NCBI GenBank assembly: GCA_018806915.1
Contig: JAGKQI010000020.1
Span: forward strand, 868,001-932,000
DNA length: 64,000 nt
Reading direction: 5' to 3'
Origin: Phytophthora colocasiae
Taxonomy: Eukaryota; Oomycota; Peronosporomycetes; Peronosporales; Peronosporaceae
Below, one piece after another: positions 13,401 to 28,034 of the stretch. The position numbers and the translations under genes are program-made. The notes below the pieces were generated by a model. That model was given only the letters and a program-made list of their open reading frames with translations, was not told the DNA's origin and did no database searches. Every line of letters starts with the position of its first letter. The stretch's first letter is position 1.

Positions 13401-16400
13401 TCCCGCTCGATGGCTCGACTTTTCGAAACAGTGGTGGGTTGATATAGGAGAAATTCACACTTGAAAGAGTTGTCGTGTATCCCAACCATACCGATAGTGG
13501 AACATCCATTTGATTTTTAAACACGGGAGGGCTTGCACAATCAACATAGGAGCTATTGATGAATGTAGCACGAACAAAACGCTCTCCAAACTTGCACCGA
13601 AGGGCACGGTGATTAACGAAGCCCTTTCCACGGATATGCACGCGACTTCCACCACGGGACAGACCTACTAGTGGATTAGCGTGAGTGATCTCCATTGCTT
13701 CAATAAACCTGAACTTAAACGCTCTCAAGGTCTCAGAATTCCCTTCCTCATCCAATGTCACAATTTCCAAAGCTACAATTCCTGCTGAATGGAATGGTGT
13801 TTCACATTCCGCATACTGTCTGTTAATAAGCGTTGCCTTAGTTTGAATACTTTTAGCAAATACACAGTACAACGAGACAAACGGGTCCAGATTTTGAGCT
13901 TGAATTCTAATGACCTCCCGTCCCCGGAAAGATCCAAATAAAGGCGATGCACTGGTTATAAAGGTCGTTGGAGATAGTCGAACATTCTTTCCAGTATCTA
14001 TAAAACTCTGATTGTTGACCGATAATTTGAGGGTACATCCGGCGAAACAATCGTCCGTTTTGACTTCCAATTGAAATACTTGGCACGAACCGTTTAAAAC
14101 TTCGCCAGCAGCGACAGTAACAACTCGGTTTGTATCCATATCGCCATTAAAAGTGTCAAGTCTAATGAAATAAGCAGACGAGAATTCAGAAAAATTTCCA
14201 CACAACTTTATCTTTTGGGGTCCTTTGCCGACAACTTCCACGGACGAAATTTGCGGTGGTAGCGCATACACCAATTGGAATTTCTCTGGAGCATATTCAA
14301 CTCCATTACTAACCAACGAAACATTTACTTGAGAACCACTAGCTAGCAACGGTGATGGTGGGATAGTGCACACTATACTTGTGTTTTGCAGTGCTGCAGG
14401 TGTCCATACCGTTCCGAACAAGCATCGAAGCGAAGGTACGAAATACAAATTAATTCCCGTAAACTCCACCATCGCGCCTCCGTAAACAGTATCCGTGTTC
14501 GGGAACATTTTGATCAACGACGGCTTAGCCTTGACTGTCAGCGAGAGCCCAGTAGGTGATGCAGTTTCACCATATAGGCTAACACTAACCGAGTGCAGAC
14601 CAGGTTTCAATCGGGGTAGATAACAACGAAACTCAACGAAACTAATGAAGACTAATTCGTAAGGAATCTCTGGCTTATAACTGTAGCTGCAGAATGCGTC
14701 TTGCGATTCGTGAAACCCGTGGCCAGATATCGTCAGGAACCCCCCAGTAAGTTCACTGACAATCGAAGGGGATAGCGAAACAAATTCGGGTGCTGTTACA
14801 TAGTGAAACGAATAGGGCAACTGCAACTTATCTTCCTCAGCGAAAAACAAACCCATTTCAATGACAATCGGACCCACTGCAGGTGGCGACGTGCATTCCA
14901 GTTCTAGGTCGTTTCTAAAACTCACGGGAGAAAAACCGATAACTCCAAACGAGCAAAAGAGAGAAGCGGTCGTTTGATTCTGAATATTTGAGAAATTCCC
15001 GCTCATTATGATGTTTGTTCCACCATTAACCTCGCCATACTTCGGCTTTAATGACTGAATATTAGGCATCGAAAAGACCTCAAACCAAAGTGGGGTTACA
15101 ACGTCCCATTGTTCACCATCAGAACGAACGAAGAAGTTGTGGCGGCCTGCCTTCGTAAAGGGGGCAGATATACACTCAAGCTTATCCTTTGACAAGAATG
15201 TAGCATTTATCGTCGTATTTCCGAAAACGCACTCAATTCGTTGCGAAAATACCATTCGAAATCCATGTACCACAACTACTGTACCACCATGAAGCCAGCC
15301 AGTCGTGGGCTCAATAAAGCGTATTGTAGGCGTAGGTTCATGCTTTTGAGCTTGTTCATAGGTGACAATGGACTGTTCCAAACTCGTTGTACCATATTCG
15401 TTCGGACTAATAGATTCCATTTCATTGGGCTCGGCGATATACGTGTACATGAAATACTCATCCAAGATGTTTTTATCACCGATGAAAAATTGCACAGCGA
15501 CGGTCATAGCTCGAGAAGCAGGAGTACGACAGTGAAGCATAGTCGAGTTTACCACTGTTGCAGGCATGATTTCAAGTTGAATGCGACACTTTAAGTTTAG
15601 ATCATCTGAAAACCCCTGGCCAACGATTTCAACAACAGTATCACCCATCGTGGTGCCATTCTGGGGATACATTGAATAGAGTACGACTTCCGGTTTGTAC
15701 TCGAAAAGAAGGGTATTTTCTGGATATAACAGCGAAGTTATCGGTAGTAGCAGGAATGTTCCAGTAGTTGGTGCATGTCTTGGCGCCTCACATTTTAACT
15801 CTGTATCCGAAACGTACTCAGCATCGGTAGAGATCCAATCGAGATCTGTTTTATCCATAAATCCGCACCTCAAACGCATCCAGCGCTGAAAACCTTTCCC
15901 AATAATTGATAATTTCATATTGCGGGATGAAACTGCAAAAGCGGGATTCACACTTTCCATTTGAACGGGTACATGTGCATTAAATAAAGTATTCGGTGAA
16001 ACAAAATCTCGTCCATTTGGTGAGAATTGCACTGCGTACGATCCAGTAATTAATTGTGGCACATTACAGCTCAAGTTTCCAGATGCATCAATTGTGCCAG
16101 GAAATTCTGTATCCTCTCCCACAAACTTACAACTACAATTTTCCAATTCTCCCCACGAGTTATTCCACTTGATACTGATAGGATACCCCCCAGCAACAGA
16201 GCCGAAGTCTGGATTCAGTTTTGCTGGGCCGAGAATAGTTTCAACAAACGTGAAAGGAGATTGGTGTAAGATCTGTGTCAGCCCTTCAAAAGTCTCGAGG
16301 ACTACCGTCAATAGAACTTCACCAGCCAACCAATTGGAACGAGATACGCATCTTGCTTGACGCGAGGAGATGAAATACGCTGGTACTCGCATTGAGGACG

Positions 16401-19400
16401 AACCAAAGACACAATAAATCTGGTCCTCTGGAGTGAAGTTCATTGCAAATAAGTCGACGTCAAAAGAGCCACCTGCTGGTATCACAGTTGGTGTAACCAT
16501 TTCGATTTGCGGCGGTTTTGCGTATTCTATCGGGTAAACGGCTAATAATTTTGAATCAGGCCCGCATGTTACCCCAAGCGTGTAGTTTCCAGGTATTTTT
16601 CCTGGCAACGAACACTCCATTGATGTTTCGGACGTTGCAACGCCCGGGACACTCGTTGACCCAACAGTACAGAAAAGTTCCATTGAGGGATGGAATCGAT
16701 ATCCAGAGAGTGAGATGGCATGGCTTTTCCCAGGCCGTAGTAAGTTTGTTGAAGGTCCGTATAGAGATGTAGGGCATCCTGAATTCTCGCTCACATTATG
16801 TTTGAGTAGGATTTCTCCATGGAGAGATACTGTCAGAATAGTTGGTTGGTTTCGTATAATTTGTGAATTCGAAACGCACTCGATTCCCGTAGTTGTTACG
16901 TTTTGCACCATTCCTGATGAAGGTTTGTCGTCGAAAATGCATTCGTACGAATCAAATAATGAAGCGTTTCTTCCCAAAACCTTTGCAATCCAGATACCAT
17001 CGTAAAATTCTGTAATATATCCGAACCGAAGACCACCTGATAACTCATAAAACTCTATAGCCACAGTGTTACTGCTCATTTCGATACTATTCAAGGTAAT
17101 TCCAAGTGCCACTGTTCCTGGACGCACAACTGAAGGCGTTAAACATTTTACCACTGATTCGTTTACCCAAATCGCTGGAGTTTTTACAGTATCAAAAATA
17201 CATTTCATACTCGGGAAAGAACGCAGATTTGTTCCATAGACAACAATACTAGCGCTTCCAATCGTAGCGGAGCGATTTGGATAGACCGTCAATAGAGTTG
17301 GTGTTGCGAAAAACTCAATTTCAATTGCCCCATTGGACCAGGAATGCTCATCCTGGCTTAGTCTCAATAAAATATTCCCAGGACGCATTGGCGGCGTCAT
17401 GCAGCGAATCTGAGATAGGGATAATGGCAAAGCCTCGACCGCAATACTTCCAAACAAACACCGAAGTGATTTTACTCCAGGAACAATGTTTGATGCTGAT
17501 ATAATTGCCTCCGCTCCTCCTCTCTCATCAAATTGTAACGGTGAAGAATCTATCGGTTCAATCGCTGGTATCACTTGAACGCTTTGTTGGGTTACAATAT
17601 TTCCAAGATTATTTGTTGCTAGCAAAAGCGTCAGCTCAAATCTTCCAGTGACTTGAGCGTCAAAAGTGCACCACGCATTGCCAGATTCGTAATAGAAACG
17701 GGATACTCGTTGACTCGAGAATTGACAGCCCATGGAGTCAACAAGGTGTAATCCTGTACCAATTATCGACACATTTGTTAGTCGTGTTGACTGTGATATC
17801 GTTGAAGGTACAATGTTCGTCACCACAGGCCCCAGTACATAAGCGAATTGGGCATTTATATTGTCCTCAATGTGAGCGAGAGTATTGTAGACGCGAGCGC
17901 TGATATTGAAGTGTTCACCAAACGTCGAGGCTGGAGCAATACACTCAACGGCTGACATGTTGATGAGCCGAGCATCCACTACCTTCTCTCCAAATACGCA
18001 CTGGATGCCTTCGTAATTACCAAACACACCAAACAATGTCACAATAGAACCTCCCAAAAAGGATCCCTCTTGAGGTGAAATAGACGCAATAGACATTCTT
18101 GGTAGCACTTTGTACGCTGCTGATGATTTCGAGAAATCCACACCATTATTTGATACTCGTACAAAGTTCACTCCCAATCTCGTAAATGGTACCACGCACT
18201 CGACTTGCTCTGGCGACAGGAAATCAGTCGCTGATGCTCTGACATCGCCAAAAACGCAAGTTAGACTCGTCGAATCGATGAAATTCTCACCGATCACCCG
18301 TACTTTTCTCTCGAACACTGTAGTTTGGATTCCACTAGAAGGATCAACGTCAAAGACCTCCTCACGAGGAATAATTTTAAAGTGCACAAAGTTGTTCGAG
18401 ATTCGGTTGATGTCATCAATTACCAGCTCCAACGTATGCAGTCCTACTCCAATCGGTGGCGCTGTACACCATACGGTGTCTCCCTCAACTTCGTCAGGAA
18501 CTACAACAGTTAGCCCATCGAAAAGGCATTCAATGTTAAGTTCTGATATAATGTTCATCACTTCAATGCGTATAAGTGTACCGCCACCAACAGGACCAAA
18601 GGCCGGCTTTACTGTTACGATGGAAATAGGTGGATAGAACTTGAACGACTGTGCCGACGACTCCAGGTCACCAAATGAAACCCATAAATCTACCGTTTGG
18701 GTTGTGTTCAGCATCCCCATAACTGGAGTTAGGCAAGTAACCATATTGTTCGATATCAATGCACCTCGAACACCCAATGTACCGAAATTACAAAGTGGTT
18801 CAATTGTATCCGGAAATGCTGATCCTTCAATGACCACGCGCGTTCCTCCAACTGTTGTGCTGAAAGCTGGTGAAACGCGACGTACGAGTACCGTATTTGT
18901 ACTTAGAATCTCTACGCTATTAGAAATTTGAAAACCATTTCGAGACAAACACATTCGGCAGGAACCAACGGGAAGCATCCCGGACAACGTGCATTGTGCG
19001 AGAGTACTTGTCGAAAATGTAAGAACTCCGGTGTGTATAGTCGCAGCTGCGCCATTTCCACACTTGAATTCACACTTCGTCTGTTCCGATGCGAACAGAA
19101 ATTTACCACGAAGGTCAAATACCGAATTCTCCTTGTCGGTCACTTGAGGAAGAACCTTCGAAATGACCGAAAGTTCAACGATCTCGACGTAGTTTCTGGT
19201 GATCGTTTGAGTAGAACTGTTGCTTGTTGCCACAATTTCCAACTCAACTACTGATCCATACATTTTCTCTGAGATTAAAGGAATTGGGCACACCACGCTC
19301 GTACTGTTTTGCGCTAGCACAGGCGAAACGATGCTGGTGAGATCTCCGAATCGGCATCCAAGAGAAAAATCTGTATTAACATTTGATCCCACCAGAACGA

Positions 19401-22400
19401 TAGATTTCGGTTGTCTAGCACCAACAACAATGAATGGAGGGACGAGTTTATCCATTCGTACCAATTCGATAAACTCAAAATTGATGTTGGTTGCAAAATA
19501 TCCAATTGTGTCGGAATAAATTACAACCGAAGCAAATCCAACGGCGTGAGGTGGGGTGTGGCATTTGGCCGTAGAATCATTTAATGTCAGCATGGGGACG
19601 CATGAACTATCGAAGCAGCAAGACATCCCTGACGTAAAGTGGCGTCCTTCAAACTCAATAATTGTATTTCCTTGTACTGGACCTCGGATAGGACTAGCCA
19701 CTGCGACAACAAGCATGTCTACCATTTCGATTTGAAGATCTCCGAATACGGTATTGACTCCATTTTGAGCAAGACCAACGCTATAGACTCCAGCTGAAAC
19801 ATCATATGGCAAGGAACACCCCACCTCATAAGGCGATCTCCATGTCGTGCTGGAAACGATTGCAGCCGACCCATTTAACTGGAAAACACACTTGGCCTCG
19901 TTTCTAAACACGAATGGCCCTCCTTTCATTGAAAACATCGTAGCAGTACCAACAACAGCACGGCTTGGTTCCACTAAAGAAATATCGATGTCTGGTATGT
20001 AACGATATAAAAGCGTATTGCTTCGTGCTAGACCAGACTTGGATTGGAGAGAAAGTGGGAGTTCTCTTGAGCTATCTGAGTTCCATAAAGGTGCTTCACA
20101 TTTCACACAAGATTGATTAATAATCTGCGCATCCGTGTGGTACTGTCGATCATCCCAGCCAAAAATGCACTCAAGCGGTTCGTCCATGAAATTGTCTCCA
20201 AATAGAAGGATGTTAGTTTTGTCGAGGATCGAGCCACACATCGGAGAGAGTTGAGTCAGGAGAGGCGGCCTTATATCTCGTATTATAACGGAAGTGGCAG
20301 ATGAAAAGAGCTCGCCATCATTAGAAACCGATACAGTAAGCTCTGCCATAAGGGTAGCCTCGTAGGTAGAACAGACAACTGTGTCTGGTTCCAACAAGCG
20401 GGCTGCCACCACTTGAAATCCAATACGGCATACCAAGGTTGACTCATCAGTAAAATGAGATCCTCTGATCACCAAGTTTAACGTTTTAAAACCATCATGC
20501 ATACCTGATGCACTTGTAATCTCAGGAACGACAATATATTCAAAATACAGGTTTCCAGTATTATTCACCACCACGTTGATACCAGTTTCTCCTGGATATA
20601 CAAGATCAAAGCGCATGTGCTCGCTTGCGATAATATTTTGTGGCGGAGAAACACATAGTAGCCGGTTATCATATACCGAGAATGGTGTGACTGAAACATT
20701 CCCAAATCGACATCGTAAACCGGATAAGAGCAAAAAACTCTGACCTTGGACAGAAACTACATCTCCACCATCCATACTACCCTTGCTTAGGGATATATGC
20801 CATATTTTAGGAGGGTCAACGACAGTGAACCAAGTGGTCTGACTGTTAAAAACACCTTCGGACTCGTCCTTCAGCGAAACGGAAATGAATCCTGTCACGT
20901 TCATAGTCGGTAAATTTACCATCCAGGTCCCTCCCATTTGTGATTGATACACACGTGAACACCACACCTCCGCAAAGCAGCAACTCCAATTGGATGTATC
21001 AATATCAAACCCATTTATTTCAAGTTGTACAGCATCCCCAAGTTGTGTTGATCCAACATTTGGCTCCAGTCTCCACCAAGCTATATCCTCGTCGTCATTT
21101 CTTATCAAAACATCTTGGTTTCTACTGATCTGTCCGATATCTGGGGACCACACACTTACTTGCGTAGGTTCATCGTCCGTGTTCCAAGTCGGAACTTCAC
21201 ATTGCAACAATGTTGAATTCACAACTTGAGCTGGTATTGCCATCGACTTTTCTAGAGATTCAAACTTGCATAAAAGTCTAAAGCCGCCATCGTATCCTAG
21301 CCCGGTTAATGCTAGGGATAACTGGGAGTCACTGCCAAGCGTAGGTACAAATTGAACTATTTGGTGCACTTCTGGTGGACGAAGTAACGTGATGTTAAAT
21401 CCAGTATCGATCTCATCGTGCCCATAGATTGAGAACAGAACTTGTGCATCAATTGGAGTGTTCATGGAATTGATATCTTTCTCATCAAAGGCTGAGCAAA
21501 TAATTAACTCACTTGACAACCACTGAGCGGATAATAGCAGATCGCCATAGTAAGTGCGTAAGATGCATTCCAACCCGTCAGAGTTAACGAAATGGTTGCC
21601 GTATAAGGATACAACTAACTTGGGTGAGAGAAGTGGCCGTCTTGGGAGAACGTTGGAAAATATAGGTTCTGGCAGGAAATAAAAGGCCACTTCTGTTGAG
21701 TTAACAAAGCCTTCAAGAGCTGACCCCAGTATGACTTTCAACGTACTGGGTCCTGACTCTACAGCTGGAGTAACACACTGTATGGCTGATGCGTTTACCG
21801 GCACCGCAAGCGAACATATTTGTTGCCCATAGCAGCACCTAATCTTTTCCCTGGTTTGTAAAACCAATCGATCCATCATAAAAACTGTAATCGGTGTCCC
21901 ACCAGTAGAGATTACAATGGTAGGCTGGATGTGTTTAATCATGGGTGCCCTACGGCACGACACAAACGCCGTTCCGAGAGCAATAAAGCCATCAAATCCA
22001 CTTAATGAAATTTCAACGGCTGCATCACTAGAAAGAAAAGGTAGCTGGCACGTCAGTTCAGTATCACTTACATACGACGCAGGCACGGGTGTATAACCAA
22101 AGAAACAACCCATTCGAGAGGTATTAGAGAAACCAGTTCCGAAGATATTTACCTTCCCCACACCATCACACGAAACAATCTGAGGTGCTACAGAATTCAC
22201 TGCGAAATTGGAGATGACGGTAGCTGTTAGTACCGTACTCCATTCCTGACCATTAAGGCTGATGGCAATTGTTGCATTTTGATGGTTTCGAAGTGACTTC
22301 GGAGAAATAGGGCACAAAATTTCGGTAGGTGAAACCCAACCACCTGGCTCTACAACTGAGTGCACTCGGCACTGCCAGTATGAAGATGGAGGGAAATACT

Positions 22401-25400
22401 TCCCCAAAACGCGTATCACTCCTTCAAAGTTTCGTGGGATCGTTGATGGAGACAACGCCATAACCTGAAGATCTTGAGCATATTGAAACTTTCGTTCCAT
22501 GTTGACTCGAAAATTCGCATCAAAATCTGAGATAGTCAAGCTTGCAATCTCTTTCTCAAGTTCGCCTGCTGGTGTGATGCATGATATGTGACTTTCATTG
22601 AGCCACGTTGCAATTTCCACGCTTTCTTCGTTGAAGATACAAGTAAGTTGTGACTCCATCCTGAAATCGTCACCCCTCAAAATAATCTTTGTCCCTCCTC
22701 GGGTAGTTCCTACCTGCGGCCAGAAAGTGTAGACTGACGGTTGCCGTACAAATTGAAACACTTGCGCATCAATGTTCTTCGCCTCGAAAAAGTCAACTCC
22801 GTTTGCAGTGATAGCTATCGAGACTTCCGTTGTAAAGTTCATAACTGGTGATAAAAACTCGATGACGGATCCATTTGCTGCTTTATCGGTTTTTCCTGTT
22901 ACAAGTATCCCACCAAATGAGCACAAATATTCTGGCGGTACGAGGTCCAGCGAATCCAGCTCAACACGAACTAAGTTGCTTGTCCCAACAAACCCAACGG
23001 TAGGTGAAATGGATTTCACCGACAAACTTGGCACCAGATGTAGCTCCATTTGATCAACCACAGTAAAATTGTCTACAGCAACTGAGAGAGTTAATTTCGC
23101 GGGCGACGTGAATGTATCAGGTGGGAGTCTGCACGTTGCTGACGTAGAGGAGACAACTTCTGCAGCTACAGTAACTGAACTGAGCTCATTGGCATGCCGT
23201 AGTATACATTCCACACTTTGAGCAGAGGACAAACTGTCCATCTCAACCTCAATTGTTGTGTTTGGAAACACGATCCCGTTTGCTGGAGAAATGGACACAA
23301 TGTCTGAATAGGAGTAGAAGTTCAGCACCAGCGCGTTTTCAGACATGATAGTACCTTCGCCGTTCACCAACCAAAGTAAAACAAACGTCTCAGGGTATGG
23401 TGGAGATATACAAGAGATTGTTCGCTCAGCAACAAAATCAGCTGAGACAACAATTGAGCCAAACATGCAGCTCAGGCCCTGGAAAACGAGGTCATTTGTG
23501 GTGACATGAAGCGTGACCCCACCGGCACTGCTAGCACGAGACGGAGTCACTTCTTCCATTCTAATTGCAGCAACGTATGTAAATGGTGCTGCATAATAAT
23601 GAACCACGTTCCCCGCAGCATTATTGATCCAAGTTTCCACAGGTACTGTCATTGGCTTATAGACTGCTGGGCTGCGGCATGTGAGAGCAGTGTCATTCAA
23701 TACAGTGGCTGGCATCAGGGTTCCTCCAATGTTGCAATTCAATCTCGAGTATTTGTCCACACTTCGCAAAACTGTGCTGTCCGTAAGAATTGTCATGACT
23801 GTTCCTCCACTCACCAAACCAAGCGAAGGTGTCACAGATTGCACCTCAATCGGATCCATCATCACGTATTCATACACAGCCAGAGTAGTTTTCTGTAAAA
23901 GAATACTTTCCACTTGCAGAACTTGGTGAGAAAACGAGTCCTTTACATGCAAAAATGGAGTGGCGCATTCTGCCGACGTGGGTGATACTATCGTCACTTG
24001 AGTCGATCCAGTACCAACAAAGTTACACCACAGATTGTGGAAATCCATCATCCCGAGACCTTGAATAGTAATATGAGAGACTCCTATCCGTAGTAGCGTG
24101 AGCGGAGCAGCTGACAAAATCGATGGAAGGGGAGCATACCGGAGCAGATAAAGGGAATTGAACGATGAACGAAGCTGGTTGCTTGCTTCACTGAACGATA
24201 CGAAAAGCCCAATCCAAGTACCTGGGCGAGGGAGTACAGGAACACGGCATTGAACGACGAAAGGACTCACAAAAGTTGCTGGGGCTACAGCACTTGCCCC
24301 TCCAATGCTGAAATGGCACGAAAGGGAACTCAGGTTCTGATACTGAGATCCACGTACGGTCAGTAGGTCGCCACTACCGGTGATAAACGTAGGGCTAACA
24401 CTTGATACCGTGGGTGGGGCTGAATGGGAATAAGAAGTTAGTGTCAAGTCATAAAATGTTTTTGAGATAAAACTTACCGTAAACAGTGAAGTTTTCGGGT
24501 GATTGATACGGGATTCCGTCAAATACTATTGCAATAGAAATGCTGAATGGTTCAAATACGTCGATATCAATCGCAGGGGACTGGCAAGTGACTAAACTCG
24601 AGGACTCGAAAGATATTGCGGTGGTGATAGTCCCATTAAATACGCAGGTCGCTTTCGTATCTGCAAAAAAGTTAGCCCCGGTAATTGCAATGGCATCACC
24701 TCCACTCAAGCTTCCATATGAAGGCTTGATAACGTGAATTTCCGGTGAATCTATCATTGCCTGACAGTTAGCATACCATAAAACCTTACTGGAATCCCCA
24801 GTCTATAAGAACTTACCTCGGTAACTGAACAGGAACGCCTGTGAAAAGTCTTGGTTGTTTGTGGTTAATCGTAAATGCACGTCACCTGTATCGTTCGTCA
24901 CCATTGGTGCCTGGCACAATGCGGTGGATGGAGATAGAACTCGTGCCGTAGACTTTTCGTTTTCAAACATGCACAGCAACGCTGTATCTAGAGGGAATGT
25001 CTCGCCCCGAATCGATACAGTAGTTCCGCCAGACCTAGGGCCTCCAGTCGGAGAAACAGAGTTCACTGTCCAGCTGTCCTCGTACACGAATGGGATAGGA
25101 TTAGAGTAAAAGTTAACCCCATTAGTCACCATGATAAATGAGCGTTTGGGAAGGTCATCGCTTGCCGAGGGTGATACACAAGTCAAAAGTGTATCGGACT
25201 CCACTGTGGCTGGTACGAGCCGACTCCTACCAAATCGACACCATAACGCTTCATCGGGCCATTCTTGAAAACCTTTCCCCGTCGCAGTCACAATGGTTCC
25301 ACCTCCACTTTTTCCACGAGATGGCAATACTTTGGAAACCGACCAATATTTGCTTGAGCTGTTGCTGTGTAAGTTTAGTTGGATCGTCGAATCTTCCACT

Positions 25401-28034
25401 ATTAAAAATCCTGGCCCAACACTTAACCGCACAAAAACGACTTCATATCCGTAAAACGAAGGGGCTCGAGTGAATATGACAGACTGCAAAATTCCACTGA
25501 CGATAGACAAAGGGCCGCTAAGATAAACGGAACTCGATGGTTGGTCCCCCACTGGAAGCTTCGTTATACCAGCTGGGAACGAGCTGCTTGGTGTTGAGAG
25601 CTGTATTTCTCCAATAGGTGTCATGGTCAACAATTCGACATGTACTACAACAGCGGCATTCGTTTCACCAAGCAGCTTGATGGCGTATCCTCGAACGGTA
25701 ATTGTAAATAGCTCTAAAGGCACAATCAACACGGGGTCATCGACGCTCTGGACTTCGATTGATATCGTTTGGAAGGCGTCCGTGATAGTGTTATCAAGGT
25801 AGTTAAAGTCACGCACGCGTACTCCAAGCCGCTCCACGTGCTGCTTTGTGTTAAAATCCTTGTCAGGCCGATATTTAATCTCAAACAATGCAGAATTGAT
25901 TGCCTGTAGCTCGCCGCGGAAACGAAGGAGCTGGTCTGCAACTCCATCACCCTCCATCATCTCGATTTCACTAGTCGATCCCAAACCTATCACACCACTT
26001 AGCACAAATAATTGCACTTCAAAGGTTGAGTTGCTATGAGTAAAAGCAGGGTCAACGTCATATACTCGGACGCCAAAAATGCTAATTTGCTGGTCTTCCA
26101 GCAAGAACTGGGTACTCGGAACAATAAGTTGTGGTGGATCGTTCACTGATGCTATGCGTATCACAACGGAACTTTCGTCCATGGTAGCCGCCGTAAACCC
26201 TGTAACACCTTGGTCAACTACCTTTATACGGAGCTCATCGTCACCGTACCAGTTCAAGTAGCTTCGATACCACATGCGAGCCAAATACGTGTTGATACTA
26301 CTGAGCGTCCCACTGAAAAGCAAATACTCGTTGCGATCCCCATTGCCCGAACTGAAAGTGATTCCTGGTGTCGGATCAAGTGATATCACCCCACTTTTTA
26401 CGGAAATGGTGACAGTCACTTCATAGTCAAGAGCCATTTCACTATCTGTATCGGAGATAGCAATGCCCAGAATTTCCACAGTAGTATCTTCCTTGCCAGA
26501 AACGATAGTAGGTGCAATGATCTTTGGGTCGTTGTTCCAAGTGTTGACACTGATAAATATGGACGCATAAGAAGAAGTCTGGTCCGTGATAAACGACACT
26601 GCACGCCACTGACTCCCATCAACATTTTTCCACTGTAGCCTAGCTGAGTGGCTTCCTCCAGCGAGTGGCAGCACCATACTTGCCCTCGCATTTTTTATTC
26701 CGCGAACGCTTCCATCCACTAGAGACGACATATGCCGGTACGCAATCCCATCAATAACTAATCGCGTTTCCACACGATCCCACGAGTCTTCTGTCCAGCT
26801 AGTGAACTGGGGATTGTCACTTTGCGAGAGCGGTAAGTTGTAGCTCAGCGAGACCTGTGTTGCTTTGGGCAGTGTGAACTGAAGTACAGAATCTCCCACA
26901 TCCGACCATTCGCCGACTGATGTAGGTTTATATCGTTCCAAATGGTACACTGACAGCGAATCCATGCTCCATTCGCCTACAACCGCTAGTACACGTCCCA
27001 TAGCAAAGCCATCTAGCGCGTTGGGCGATGAAAACCATGGGCGACTCGAGCCTTGGAGTGACTTCCAGTATAGCACAGCACTGAACTCGCCCGGGATCAG
27101 ATCCATGATAATGCTTCCCTGTAGCTGTACAGTCGACTTTCTAAACCCCTCCACAATTCCATAAGATCCTGTTTCTCGGTACCGGAGCCCATTTATCTCG
27201 AGAACCGCCTCAATTTCATCGTACGCTGCTGTGCCTGTTCCCAGTCAATCACAATGCACAGTCAGAGAACACGCGATGGAGTAGCATAGTAAAACAAGAC
27301 CAAATGTAGAGAGAAAACGAACCACGAGAGTACTGAACCAGTTCAGGGCGTGCGGGCAACTGGAAGAAGAACCGCACCGTTGCTGGTTCTGAAAGGCGAA
27401 AATTAAGGGACATTCCAGGCACAGCCTCCCACTTATTTACAGACAAAAGCGACACAGCTGTGGTAGGCTGAGTGAACCAAATGAAGCGGTGCTGAGCCGA
27501 CACCGTTAGACTGCGTCCACCAGCAAACCCGTCCAGGATGTCACTAGTCACCGCCCATTTAAGCACGTGAGTGCCACGCTTGCGCCATTGTAGTTTGATG
27601 TCATGTTGGCCGCGAGGAATTTCGAGTATCAAGTGTCCACTCGCAACAACAATGAGTGGTTCTCGGTCATCAACTGTTGTGGCCGATTGGCGGTACGGAA
27701 AGCCATCCACTGCCACGCGGAAAGACAACTCGCTCACTTCAGTCACTTGGACGCCTTCGGGCTGGAAATCTGTGACGTGAGAGACCGCCACATCGTACGA
27801 AATCATCAGCACAGCCTCGTTCAGGAGATCCACCGCGACGCGAGTGTCAGGGACGTCCACCCATGTGTCTGTTGGGGACTCAAGGACCGCTGGTGTAAGC
27901 GGACTGGCGCACCACATGAGCTTGGGCGAGGCGCTATGGGCGATGACGGCAGTAGTCCATGACAGCCAGAGGTATAGTAGGGAGAAGATGCAGTAGCTCT
28001 TTGTGATGAGGGGCTTGTACGTCTTGGGTGTCAT
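1408..28034 (-). CDS. Giant IPT/TIG-repeat membrane protein, four exons, 8804 aa predicted
   Basis: Four exons join in frame: 28034..27323, 27234..24817, 24750..24478 and 24419..1408 (26,415 nt, a multiple of 3). Donors are GTTCGT, GTAAGT and GTAAGT; acceptors end in AG; introns are 88, 66 and 58 nt. Exon 1 opens with a signal peptide (hydrophobic core SYCIFSLLYLWLSW). Residues to about 800 hold repeated beta-type modules and cadherin/CSPG-like repeats with NDPP turns. Then come roughly 60 IPT/TIG domains of 85-95 residues, each with the pattern GGT..I.G..F, C.FG and I.C..P. A GCC2/GCC3-type cysteine block lies near 6640-7245, about ten membrane spans near 7900-8435, and a charged tail to 8804. 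It is probably a cell-surface protein; a role in adhesion or on the zoospore flagellum is speculation. The 23-kb last exon has no stop, so it is under selection. Confidence 0.88.
2515..4110 (-). other. Multi-span membrane region of the giant protein
   Basis: About ten hydrophobic segments can be read, for example GLFIVLGSMMTVGALVFWIV, FFVFGLYLIVLGT, FYSIVLGLFLVLML, YSLIILFFQIVIEVFVLNVV and LLLAFVLAASMFVRSLVMFL. A lysine/glutamate-rich loop (KKKKEEGEKKEGEGEG) near 3,100 is probably cytosolic. So this is not a single-pass adhesin: the extracellular array is tethered to a polytopic module I cannot name. Confidence 0.8.
6085..7895 (-). other. Cys-rich GCC2/GCC3-type block inside the giant protein
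   Basis: About 600 residues of repeated CP.G..C and C..G..CP units (PCPNGTICG, LCPAGFVC, PCPTGHYC, VCPAGQYCPG). This is the ephrin-receptor-like GCC2/GCC3 pattern of secreted and membrane proteins of protists. It lies between the long TIG array and one more TIG domain near 5,880, so it is extracellular and disulfide-rich. Confidence 0.85.
24420..24477 (-). other. Intron 3 of the giant gene
   Basis: 58-nt intron, donor GTAAGT, acceptor CATTCAG, phase 1. The join gives NFTVYAPPTVSSVSP, a normal TIG boundary. Confidence 0.82.
24751..24816 (-). other. Intron 2 of the giant gene
   Basis: 66-nt intron, donor GTAAGT, branch-like TGCTAAC about 20 nt before the chosen acceptor GATAG. The nearer CAG gives the wrong phase. 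The join leads straight into a TIG domain (PSYGSLSGGDAIAITG). Confidence 0.75.
27235..27322 (-). other. Intron 1 of the giant gene
   Basis: 88-nt intron inferred from the end of the signal-peptide exon frame and the start of the next open frame. Donor GTTCGT, acceptor AACAG, phase 1. The join keeps a continuous module and makes the total CDS divisible by 3. A GTGGTT donor 3 nt upstream is the alternative. Confidence 0.7.
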
